Positions 1 to 6,409 are shown, counted from the first letter of the stretch. The stretch is 7,514 nucleotides of DNA from Bradyrhizobium sp. (GCA_028290165.1 JAQGKJ010000855.1:1-7514); one strand, 5' to 3'. Notes: generated by a model from the sequence alone, not told the origin. Program-made: numbers and translations.

Positions 1-816
1 GCCAATACCCTGATCGTGCACCGCGCCGACATGTTCGGGTTGGCGCAGCTCTATCAGTTGCGCGGCCGGGTGGGGCGCTCGAAGTTGCGGGCGTATTCGC
101 TGTTCACGCTGCCGGCGCAGCAGAAGATTACGGCGCAAGCCGAGCGGCGGCTGAAAGTGCTGCAGTCGCTGGAAAACCTGGGCGCCGGATTCCAGCTGGC
201 TTCGCACGACCTCGATATCCGCGGCGCCGGCAATCTGCTCGGCGAGGAACAGTCCGGCCACATCAAGGAAGTCGGTTTTGAACTCTACCAATCGATGTTG
301 GAAGAGGCGATCCTAAACCTCAAGGCCGGTGTGGCGGAGCCGGCGGCGGATCGCTGGTCGCCGCAGATCACCGTCGGCATGCCCGTGTTGATCCCGGAGG
401 AATACGTCGCCGACCTCTCGGTGCGGCTGTCGCTGTACCGGCGGCTGGCCGATCTCGACACCGACGACGAGATCGACAATTTCGCCGCCGAACTGCGCGA
501 CCGTTTTGGCGTGCTGCCGGATGAGGTGCGCTATCTCTTCAAGGTGGCCGCGATCAAGGGCTATTGCCGCCGCGCCAACGTCGAGAAGGTCGATGCCGGG
601 CCGAAGGGCGCCGTGATCACGTTCCGCGACAACAAGTTCGCGGAGCCGGAGCGGCTGGTGTATTTCATCCGCCAGCACGGCCAGGCGGCGCGGGTGAGGC
701 CGGACATGAAGGTGGTGTTCTTCCAGGAATGGGAAACTCCGGAGGAGCGCCTCGCCGGCACCACCGAAATCCTGCGCCAGCTCGCCAACCTAGCCGAAGA
801 CCGCAAGGCGGCGTGA
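1..816 (+). CDS. mfd: Transcription-repair coupling factor Mfd, C-terminal part (5' end outside window)
   Basis: Mfd is the DNA translocase that dislodges RNA polymerase stalled at lesions and recruits UvrA for nucleotide excision repair. The reading frame is open from base 1 and leaves 271 residues before TGA at 814-816. Residues 16-27 read QLYQLRGRVGRS, which is helicase motif VI of the RecG/Mfd type with its arginine finger region. The TRG (translocation in RecG) segment follows at about residues 60-100, with RGAGNLLGEEQSGH and GFELYQSMLEEA. From about residue 115 to 230 the sequence matches the C-terminal TRCF (D7) domain (IPEEYVADLSVRLSLYRRL, then DRFGVLPDEV), which masks the UvrA-binding surface in the resting enzyme. 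The tail ends NLAEDRKAA, a natural terminus. Nothing looks truncated apart from the window edge. A long palindromic hairpin starts 11 nt after the stop codon and may form the 3' end of the mRNA. Family identity is very secure. Confidence 0.97.
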   Translation, partial: ANTLIVHRADMFGLAQLYQLRGRVGRSKLRAYSLFTLPAQQKITAQAERRLKVLQSLENLGAGFQLASHDLDIRGAGNLLGEEQSGHIKEVGFELYQSMLEEAILNLKAGVAEPAADRWSPQITVGMPVLIPEEYVADLSVRLSLYRRLADLDTDDEIDNFAAELRDRFGVLPDEVRYLFKVAAIKGYCRRANVEKVDAGPKGAVITFRDNKFAEPERLVYFIRQHGQAARVRPDMKVVFFQEWETPEERLAGTTEILRQLANLAEDRKAA

Positions 817-823
817 CGACTTT

Positions 824-942
824 GTAGGGTGCGCAAAGGCGCACTTGCGCCGTGCCCACCATCGCAACGCGGGATGAGATGGCGGGGCGCGCGGAGCCTG
901 TCATCCGGCGCGCATTAGCGCGACCCGTTGGCTTTGCCCACT
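824..942. repeat. Intergenic palindromic repeat of Bradyrhizobium type, possibly MITE-like
   Basis: The left part (828-860) folds into one long hairpin: GGTGCGC pairs with GCCCACC with one mismatch, then GGCGCA pairs with TGCGCC around a two-base loop. An alternative local hairpin, GTGCGC-AAAG-GCGCAC, lies at 829-844. At the right end, the reverse complement of 930-942 (AGTGGGCAAAGCC) matches 828-840 (GGTGCGCAAAGGC) at 10 of 13 positions, so the 119-bp block has imperfect terminal inverted repeats. No credible gene lies in it. From memory, runs such as GTAGGGTGGGCAAAG and GCCGTGCCCACCATC recur in intergenic regions of Bradyrhizobium and relatives. That recurrence is recalled, not tested here. 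It could act as an mRNA 3' end for mfd. Confidence 0.6.
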
Positions 943-953
943 CCGGAATCACG

Positions 954-983
954 ACGGCCGCCGGCATCGCTGCCGACGGCCGT
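954..983 (-). terminator. Candidate terminator hairpin of the PRC-barrel gene
   Basis: On the minus strand the arms ACGGCCGTCGGCA and TGCCGGCGGCCGT form a 13-bp stem around GCGA, a GNRA-type tetraloop. The hairpin begins 20 nt after the PRC-barrel stop codon. The one imperfect position (961 with 976) is a G-U wobble in minus-strand RNA but a C-A mismatch in plus-strand RNA, so the fold favours the minus transcript. No U-run follows, so this is either a non-canonical terminator or an RNA-stabilising 3' hairpin. Confidence 0.5.
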
Positions 984-1003
984 TACTCGACAAAGCGCAC
1001 CGG

Positions 1004-1399
1004 TTACTTCGGATACTTGAACTCCGGTGCGGCCTTCAACGCCTCCTTGGTGGTGTTCATCGACGCCAGCCATTTGTTGTTCTTGGCATCGTAGCGGACG
1101 TTGACCGACTGCGGCGATACCGCGACATAACGCTCGCCCATTCCGAGAAACCCGCCGACCGACAGGATCAGTGCGTCGACCTGGTGGTTCTTGATCGCAA
1201 GATCAGTGATCTCGCCGACCGATTCGTCTTTTTGGTTATGGACGTTCAGGCCCTTCAGCTTTGAGCTGAACATCTCGTCCTTTGACACCGTTGAGAACTT
1301 GGCGTCGGCGGGCGCGGTGCCGGTTGTTTTGGCCTCTTCAGCTAACACCGGACTGGCCAGCAGCGCCAGCGAAGCGGTGATCAATGCACTTTTCTTCAT
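1004..1399 (-). CDS. Secreted PRC-barrel domain protein
   Basis: A 131-residue exported protein of unknown precise role. Residues 1-20 (MKKSALITASLALLASPVLA) are a textbook Sec signal peptide with cleavage after SPVLA, giving a mature protein of about 111 residues. Residues 47-100 match the PRC-barrel fold: SSKLKGLNVHNQKDESVGEI, then a strand DALILSVGG, then FLGMGERYVAVS. PRC-barrels occur in the RNA processing factor RimM, in photosynthetic reaction-centre subunit H and in many small secreted stress proteins. This one belongs to the last, poorly characterised group. The frame could extend 20 codons upstream, but ATG at 1399 is preferred because a strong Shine-Dalgarno sits just before it and the signal peptide starts there. 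It lies 85 bp downstream of the GGDEF-like gene and has its own candidate promoter, so independent, perhaps stress-induced, expression is plausible. Domain call is firm; function is unknown. Confidence 0.9.
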   Translation of the reverse strand: MKKSALITASLALLASPVLAEEAKTTGTAPADAKFSTVSKDEMFSSKLKGLNVHNQKDESVGEITDLAIKNHQVDALILSVGGFLGMGERYVAVSPQSVNVRYDAKNNKWLASMNTTKEALKAAPEFKYPK

Positions 1400-1400
1400 C

Positions 1401-1412
1401 GTTTCCTCCTCC
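1401..1412 (-). promoter_or_regulatory. Strong ribosome binding site of the PRC-barrel gene
   Basis: The minus strand reads GGAGGAGGAAAC immediately before the ATG at 1399, an almost ideal anti-16S match. It fixes the start at 1399 and argues against the longer in-frame extension. A short hairpin at 1416-1433 (GCAGAG pairing with CTCTGC around six bases) lies directly upstream and may affect access of ribosomes or mRNA stability. Confidence 0.8.
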
Positions 1413-1440
1413 AGCGCAGAGTCTTTGCTCTGCTGCTCTA

Positions 1441-1478
1441 CAATGCGAGGAGGGAACAATTGTTCCGCGATTGCATTG
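1441..1478. promoter_or_regulatory. 38-bp interrupted dyad, possible operator
   Basis: The core 1453-1466 is a perfect 14-bp palindrome, GGAACAATTGTTCC. Six further symmetric positions on each side, CAATGC at 1441-1446 and GCATTG at 1473-1478, share the same centre (between 1459 and 1460). It lies in the 85-bp gap between the GGDEF-like stop and the PRC-barrel start, 7 bp from the former. It could bind a dimeric regulator, or form an RNA hairpin at the 3' end of the GGDEF-like transcript. The palindrome is directly visible; its role is inference. Confidence 0.5.
1442..1466 (-). promoter_or_regulatory. Candidate EcfG-type (general stress) promoter of the PRC-barrel gene
   Basis: On the minus strand GGAAC (1466-1462) is followed by exactly 16 bases and then CATT (1445-1442). 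Alphaproteobacterial EcfG sigma factors of the general stress response recognise GGAAC, 16-17 bp, CGTT, so the -35 element is perfect and the -10 element matches 3 of 4. The predicted start lies about 35-40 bp before the ATG, a sensible leader length. Against it, the -35 box is part of a perfect palindrome, so the motif may be incidental to an operator. Confidence 0.42.
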
Positions 1479-1484
1479 GATGAT

Positions 1485-2717
1485 TCAGGACGCAGCGCGA
1501 CGCGCTTCGTCGTCGAGTCGCGCTAGCAACGACTTCGCCGAATCAGTCGGCAACAGCGTCGCGAGCGTCACAACTGGCTCCGAGCGCGCGTCGTGTTTGC
1601 CGTGGCTGGTATGGCGCATCACGCTGGAAAGCCGTCGAGCAATCATATGCGCGGTGCGCAGATCGGTTTCGGCGAACGCGACCAGGACGGATCCGTCTTC
1701 CTGGGCTGCGCCAAAATCCATCTGCCGCATCAGGCGGCTGAGGATCCGGGCACCGTCGAGTTGCGCGCGCGCGTTGCCGGCGTCGAAGGCAAACCGCGCC
1801 ACCGACAAGCCGCCGCCGCGCGATTGCGTCTGATAGACGGCGGTGGCGAAATCGCGGTTGAATGCGGCCTGAGTCAGCAAGCCGGTCCTGGAATCGAGCA
1901 GGCCGCCGGCGTCGATCGAACGCAGCGTTCGGCTGAGATGAGCCTCAAGCGCGTGCTGGCGGATCAGCGGCAGGGCGTTGGCGGCGACGCGCGCGGGCTC
2001 GCCGGAAATGATTTCGAGATTGGGCAGATCGTAGACGAGTGGCAATCCATCCGTCGTCACCACGACCGGCAGATTGCGGAAACGCGCATCCTCGGACAGC
2101 ACGGTGAGGAAGGCATCCACCACGCGCGCGCTAAAACCTTCGCCGAGCACGATGCCGTCGATGTCGCGCACGTTGAGGTGTTTCGCCGCCGCCTCGATGG
2201 AGAGCGCGCCGACCACGCCCATTCGCTCGCCCAACGACACCGAGAGCGAAGGGTAGGAGGCGCCGCGGCCGATCAGGAGCACGCTGGCATCGCGAGCGGG
2301 ATCGCTGTCGGCAAGTGTCGCTCGCGCCGCCGGGTCGTCGTCGAGCCGGCGCATCACGGTCGAATGCAGGGTCCTCACCCGCAGCGCGGCGCGCAGCCGC
2401 GCGATCAGGCGATCGAAACTGCCGCCGCTTTGCGAGAAAGGAAGCGCGTTTTCGTTCAAGTCGGTCCTGGGATCGATCGCGATCAGCGGCAAATAGGGCT
2501 GGCGCGCTGCGACCTGTTTCGCCAGGCGCGCGAAGCCGGGTTCAACCGCATCCGGCATCGCGACGAGAACTGCGGCCGGCTGCAGCTGCTCGACGGCGCG
2601 TGACGCGTCGGCCCAGACGGTGTCGATGACCGGAAATATCTTCGCATCATCAAGCGCGCTTGCGAACGGCGGCCGCCCGGCGTTCGACACGACGATGATC
2701 GGACCTTGCTGGGACAT
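1485..2717 (-). CDS. Protein with two pseudo-receiver domains and a degenerate GGDEF domain
   Basis: A 410-residue cytoplasmic protein with no signal peptide or membrane segment. The architecture resembles PleD (receiver, receiver, diguanylate cyclase). Residues 6-115 look like a receiver domain that has lost its acidic pocket: the first strand reads IIVVSNAG where DD is usual, and the phospho-acceptor strand reads AAVLVAMPDA. Residues 144-255 look like a second one (SVLLIGRG, then DGIVLGEGFSARVVDAF), again without the Asp. Residues 273-405 resemble GGDEF: DSRTGLLTQAAFNRDF matches the usual DxLTGLxNRxxF stretch, and DGSVLVAFAETDLRTAHMIA matches the region after the signature. At residues 340-344 EDGSV stands where GGDEF belongs, so cyclase activity is unlikely. 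ATG at 2717 is chosen over a TTG seven codons upstream; neither has a strong Shine-Dalgarno. It starts 85 bp after the ANL-like stop, with no clear terminator between, so cotranscription is possible. A scaffold or regulatory role is inferred. Confidence 0.8.
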   Translation of the reverse strand: MSQQGPIIVVSNAGRPPFASALDDAKIFPVIDTVWADASRAVEQLQPAAVLVAMPDAVEPGFARLAKQVAARQPYLPLIAIDPRTDLNENALPFSQSGGSFDRLIARLRAALRVRTLHSTVMRRLDDDPAARATLADSDPARDASVLLIGRGASYPSLSVSLGERMGVVGALSIEAAAKHLNVRDIDGIVLGEGFSARVVDAFLTVLSEDARFRNLPVVVTTDGLPLVYDLPNLEIISGEPARVAANALPLIRQHALEAHLSRTLRSIDAGGLLDSRTGLLTQAAFNRDFATAVYQTQSRGGGLSVARFAFDAGNARAQLDGARILSRLMRQMDFGAAQEDGSVLVAFAETDLRTAHMIARRLSSVMRHTSHGKHDARSEPVVTLATLLPTDSAKSLLARLDDEARRAAS

Positions 2718-2802
2718 CAGAGAACTCAACGCAATCAATATGAACGCGAAATCCTAGTTTGCCGGCCTTAATGTCGCGTCAACGCTGGCGTCTGCGTTTC
2801 GA

Positions 2803-4311
2803 TCAGGCCTGGTTGGCCCGATCGCGAAATGCTTCCACCATCAGCGGGTTAAGCCCGAGTTCGTTCAGCGCCTCGCGGGCGCGGGCGTTGTCCCGGGCCC
2901 GTCCGGCGAGGCGGTGGCCGCTCAAGCGGTCGGGCAACGCCGTCAGCAGCGCGCCCTGTCCGAGCCGCTTCGCCCATTCCTGCAGATCCTGCGACAGGAA
3001 CCTGTAGCCGCCGACCGCCATGATGCCCGAGGGCGGCGCGGTAATGCAGATCGCCTTGGTCGTGCGGTCGAGCCTTGCGGCATAGTCGGTATCGACGAAA
3101 TCGCGCGGCAGCTGCGTCACCAGCGAGTCACTCGGCGGCGGCGGAGGCGGAGGGGCATAAGCCGCAGGCGTCACCATCGGTCCGCGCAACGCCAGCGTTC
3201 CCCTCGGCGTCAGGAAGATTTCGCCGGCGATCGAGGAGCCCGGGACGTCGCGCGGGGCGCCCTGCGGTCCCGGCAGGATCGGCACGGGCGCGCCATCGGC
3301 CGCGCGGCGGCCGCTGAACAGTCCGGCTTCACCGAACAGATAGACATCCGTCAGTGTGGCCTGTTCGGCGGTCCACAGCGAACTCGACGCGACCTGTTCC
3401 GGCGCCCGCCAGAGACCGATCACAGTGCGCAACCTCGGCAGACGTTGCGCCATGTCGATCTCGGCCAGTCGCAGCGCCAGTTGCGCCGGCGCCACCAGCG
3501 TCTCGCAGGCGTGCTCGTTGATCTGCTGCTCGAGCACGTCGGCATCGAAGGGATGATGCAGCGCCAGCGTTCCGCCCGACAATAGCCAGACCACGAGCGA
3601 TGAGGCGAGGCCCGCGAGCGACGACGGCGCGAACGCCGACATCACGGTCGAGCCCTGCGGCACGTCGCTTTCGAGCGACAAAGCGAGTCCTCCGGCAATC
3701 AGGGCAAGATGCGTGCGCGGCACCGCGCGAAAACCATCAGCAGTCACGTCGAATGTAAGCATCGCCGCCCTGCGGCCGTCCTGGACGACGGTGCGTGTAG
3801 CGGCGGATCGACCTTCAAGGGCGAGGTCGAGCGACGCCATGCCATCCGGCAGTTCGCTGCCGAAGCCGCAGACGTGACGGATCGAAAATGCTTCGGCGGC
3901 GGCGTTCATGGCGAGATCGGCATGGCTGACGCCATCGATCCTGCTGGTGGTGACGATCGCACGCGCGCCAGTACGATTGAGCGCGACCGTCAGTTCCGCC
4001 TGCCGCCATAGCAGCGGCAGCAGCGCGACAACCAGGCCGGCGCGATGAGCGGCAAGTACGGTCAGCATGAATTCGACGGTGTTCGCCAATTGGACTGCGA
4101 TGACGGAATTGTTCGGCAAGCCCGATTCGATGAAATGCGCGGACAGCGCGGAGATGGCCCGATCGGCTTCCGCGTAGGTCAGGCGTTTCGGCAGTTGACC
4201 GGTGACGCGCGGCTTGTTGAGCGGATCGAGCAGCGCCAATGCGTCCGGCTTTCGCGCGAGGATCCGCCGAAACAATCCGTCAAGCGTTGGCGATGCGTTG
4301 GTCTGGATCAC
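2803..4311 (-). CDS. Degenerate adenylate-forming (ANL superfamily, AMP-binding) enzyme homologue
   Basis: A 502-residue protein whose layout follows acyl-CoA synthetases and NRPS adenylation domains, which activate a carboxylate as acyl-AMP. Residues 44-122 resemble the N-terminal region (LTYAEADRAISALSAHF, AVQLANTVEFMLTVLAAHRAG). Residues 224-285 resemble the middle region (FAPSSLAGLASSLVVWLLSGG). A remnant of the A5 region, YLFGEAG, is at 324-330. The key motifs are gone. The glycine-rich TSGTTGxPKG loop is replaced by LTFDVTADGFRAVPRTH at 185-201. TGD has become TDY at 408-410. The GRxDD hinge is missing before GGYRF. The C-terminal GKxxR lysine motif is absent. A run of seven prolines lies at 387-393. 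Length is near the family norm of about 500-550, and the frame is intact. The start is GTG at 4311, only 4 nt after the stop of the binding-protein gene, which implies translational coupling. ATP-dependent ligation looks unlikely; a binding or structural role is inferred. Confidence 0.83.
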   Translation of the reverse strand: MIQTNASPTLDGLFRRILARKPDALALLDPLNKPRVTGQLPKRLTYAEADRAISALSAHFIESGLPNNSVIAVQLANTVEFMLTVLAAHRAGLVVALLPLLWRQAELTVALNRTGARAIVTTSRIDGVSHADLAMNAAAEAFSIRHVCGFGSELPDGMASLDLALEGRSAATRTVVQDGRRAAMLTFDVTADGFRAVPRTHLALIAGGLALSLESDVPQGSTVMSAFAPSSLAGLASSLVVWLLSGGTLALHHPFDADVLEQQINEHACETLVAPAQLALRLAEIDMAQRLPRLRTVIGLWRAPEQVASSSLWTAEQATLTDVYLFGEAGLFSGRRAADGAPVPILPGPQGAPRDVPGSSIAGEIFLTPRGTLALRGPMVTPAAYAPPPPPPPSDSLVTQLPRDFVDTDYAARLDRTTKAICITAPPSGIMAVGGYRFLSQDLQEWAKRLGQGALLTALPDRLSGHRLAGRARDNARAREALNELGLNPLMVEAFRDRANQA

Positions 4312-4315
4312 GGGA

Positions 4316-6181
4316 TCACTTCGCTTGAGAGTTGGGCCTGTGCCACCAGGTTTCCGGGAGATACCCCGTCAGCGCGGTGGCTGAAGGCCGTTCTATCCGA
4401 TTCCAACGGGCGATCCATTGCTCTCCTGCGCTAAACAGCGGGATAGCGTAGAAGCCCGACATCAGGGTCCGGTCGAGCCCGCGCACCGCCGAGACAAACT
4501 CCGGATGCTCGCGCGCCTCCAGCATGGCCGCAATCAGGGTGTCGATCGCGGGGTCCTTTGCGCCCATGTAGTTACGCGTGCCCTGGATGTCCGCGGCCTC
4601 GCTGCCCCAGTAGAACGACTGTTCGTTGCCCGGCGACAATGACTGATCCCAGCGGTTCTGGATCATGTCGAAATCAAAGGCGAGCCGGCGCTGGTCGAAT
4701 TGGACGGCGTCGACCGCGCGCACCGTCGCCTCGATGCCGGCGCGCTTGAGATCGCGCAGATTAGCGAGCGCGATCCGCTCCTGATCGCGTGTCGTCACCA
4801 GAATTTCGAAGGCGAGGGGGGTCTTGGTCGAACGCTGCCGCATCACCGTGCCGTCGAGATCGTAACCGGCCGCAGATAGCAAATTCAGCGCGCTCCGAAG
4901 CGTGGCGCGATCGCGGCCCGACCCGTCGCTGACCGGAAGGCGGTAGCTGCCGTCAAGAATGTCGGGCGGTATGTGCGATGCGAAGGGTTTTAACAACGCC
5001 CGCTCGCGATCGTCGGCGGCGCGGCCGTAGGCCGATAATTCGGAGCCGGCGAAGAAGCTTGGCGAGCGGCCGTAGAGCCCGAAAAAATAATTGCGGTTGA
5101 TCCATTCGAAATCGAACAACAGCGTCAACGCCCGGCGCACGCGGATATCGGAAAACAACGGACGCCGCGTGTTGAACACCAGAAATTCCGACGGCTGCGG
5201 CATGCCGGTCTTGATGGCATCGCGGATCACCTCGCCGTTGCGGGCCGCCGGGAAATCATATCCGTCGTGCCAGCGCAACGGTTCAGACTCGACGCGAAAG
5301 TCATAGAGGCCGCGCTTGAAGGCTTCGAACTGGCCGTTGGCCTCGCGGTAGAAATCGAGCCTGATCTCGTCGAAGTTCCACAAGCCGCGATTGACCGGCA
5401 GGTCGCGGCCCCAATAATCGGGATTGCGCGTCAACGTCACGTTGGCGCCGGGTTTGACCGCGCCGACGCGGTAGGGGCCCGAACCGACCGGTGCGGTCAT
5501 CGAGGTCTCCTCGAAAGTCGCGACGTCAACGGCATGCTTGGGCAAGAACGGCATCAGGCCGAGGATCAGCGGCAGCTCGCGGTCGTGGACGCCTGTGAGG
5601 TCGAACCGCACCGTCAGCGGGTCAGGCGCGTAGGCCTTTACGACTTTGGCATAATACTGGCGATGGTTGGGACGGCCGTGATCGCGCAGCAAGGCCCACG
5701 AAAACAGGACGTCCTCGGCGAGCACCGGTTTCCCGTCCGAGAAACGCGCCCTGGGATCGAGATGAAAGGCGACGTAGCTTCTGGCGTCGTCGGTCTCCAC
5801 GCTCTTGGCCAGCAGACCGTAGAGCGTGAAAGCTTCGTCATAGCCGCGTGCCATCAGGCTTTCGACCACAAAGCCCCTGATTTGCTGCACGGCGAGTCCC
5901 CTGACGATCAGGGGATTGAGGCTGTCGAAGGTGCCGAGAATGCCCTGTACCAGCCGGCCGCCTTTCGGGGCGTCGGGATTGGCGTAGGGCATGTGAGTGA
6001 AATCGGCCGGCAAGGCCGGCGCGCCATGCATGGCGATGGCGTAACTTTCTCCCGCCCGGAGGCTACCGGCATGCAACGCCAGCGAGATGCCGAAAGCGAG
6101 GATACCGCAGGCAAAACTTCGAACGCGCGTACGCCTCGAAACTCGCAACACTGCGCACTGATTTGATTCGGGATGGCTCAC
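4316..6181 (-). CDS. YejA-like extracellular solute-binding protein, family 5 (oligopeptide ABC type)
   Basis: A 621-residue periplasmic substrate-binding protein of the DppA/OppA family, closest by eye to YejA, the binding component of the microcin C/oligopeptide importer YejABEF. A signal peptide is visible: basic SRRTRVR at 15-21, hydrophobic 23-37, likely cleavage after LRA at 43. The SRR could suggest Tat export, but the rest of the Tat motif is absent. YejA-like features follow: AIAMHGAPALPADF, YANPDAPKGG and FDSLNPLIVRG (residues 48-95), then VGSGPYRV, RNPDYWG, a stretch beginning DIRVRRALTLLFDFEWINR, and near the end SPGNEQSFYWGSEAADIQG. The length is usual for the family. The start is GTG at 6181; an in-frame TAA three codons upstream rules out a longer form, and no good Shine-Dalgarno is visible. 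No permease or ATPase gene lies in the window, so it may serve a transporter encoded elsewhere or act as a sensor. It is the first gene of the minus-strand group. Confidence 0.92.
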   Translation of the reverse strand: MSHPESNQCAVLRVSRRTRVRSFACGILAFGISLALHAGSLRAGESYAIAMHGAPALPADFTHMPYANPDAPKGGRLVQGILGTFDSLNPLIVRGLAVQQIRGFVVESLMARGYDEAFTLYGLLAKSVETDDARSYVAFHLDPRARFSDGKPVLAEDVLFSWALLRDHGRPNHRQYYAKVVKAYAPDPLTVRFDLTGVHDRELPLILGLMPFLPKHAVDVATFEETSMTAPVGSGPYRVGAVKPGANVTLTRNPDYWGRDLPVNRGLWNFDEIRLDFYREANGQFEAFKRGLYDFRVESEPLRWHDGYDFPAARNGEVIRDAIKTGMPQPSEFLVFNTRRPLFSDIRVRRALTLLFDFEWINRNYFFGLYGRSPSFFAGSELSAYGRAADDRERALLKPFASHIPPDILDGSYRLPVSDGSGRDRATLRSALNLLSAAGYDLDGTVMRQRSTKTPLAFEILVTTRDQERIALANLRDLKRAGIEATVRAVDAVQFDQRRLAFDFDMIQNRWDQSLSPGNEQSFYWGSEAADIQGTRNYMGAKDPAIDTLIAAMLEAREHPEFVSAVRGLDRTLMSGFYAIPLFSAGEQWIARWNRIERPSATALTGYLPETWWHRPNSQAK

Positions 6182-6409
6182 TGGCGGGTTTTACCATAGC
6201 AGCCGGCATTCCAGCCGCTGGGGGCACGCCAAAGACGCTTGCCGGCATTGATCTTTTCGCCCGCCGCTGTATGAAGGCGTGCAATTGACCAGACGACTAG
6301 GGCCTGTCACTTAACCGCCTCAATTGGCACTGAGACAGCCGCCCAAACGGCTAGGTATCGGTGCCTGCAGCGGTTTTCGGGCGCTCCCGTTCAGAAAGGG
6401 TTTTCCGCA
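6182..6409. promoter_or_regulatory. Divergent promoter region between the binding-protein and IalB genes
   Basis: These 228 bp must hold the promoters of both divergent genes. On the + strand TTGACC at 6285-6290 is a reasonable -35 hexamer, but the sequence 17 bp further on (CACTTA) is a poor -10. A weak 5-bp hairpin, AGCCG with CGGCT, lies at 6337-6352, and a 9-bp direct repeat GCCGGCATT at 6202-6210 and 6241-6249. The Shine-Dalgarno of the IalB gene, AGAAAGGG, is at 6393-6400. I see no clear operator or conserved RNA element. The role is inferred mainly from gene orientation. Confidence 0.45.

Noticed and set aside
852..1094. 80-codon open frame on the + strand between mfd and the PRC-barrel gene
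   Set aside because: It covers the palindromic repeat and hairpin and runs into the PRC-barrel 3' end; no Shine-Dalgarno or family resemblance.
1593..2603. 336-codon open frame on the + strand opposite the GGDEF-like gene
   Set aside because: Rich in Arg, His and Gln, with no recognisable domain; a typical antisense shadow of a high-GC gene. The minus frame has clear domain signatures.
2718..2802. Terminator between the ANL-like and GGDEF-like genes
   Set aside because: Only a 5-bp AACGC/GCGTT pairing with an 8-base loop and no T-run; too weak to call.
6119..6139. Twin-arginine signal in the binding protein (SRRTRV)
   Set aside because: Lacks the F-L-K part of the Tat motif, and this family is normally Sec-exported; treated as an ordinary basic n-region.
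5267..6166. 299-codon open frame on the + strand opposite the binding-protein gene
   Set aside because: No recognisable family, and it overlaps the signal peptide and conserved core of a well-supported gene.
6285..6313. Sigma-70 promoter for the IalB gene starting at TTGACC
   Set aside because: The -10 position at 17-bp spacing is poor, so it is mentioned only inside the divergent-region entry.
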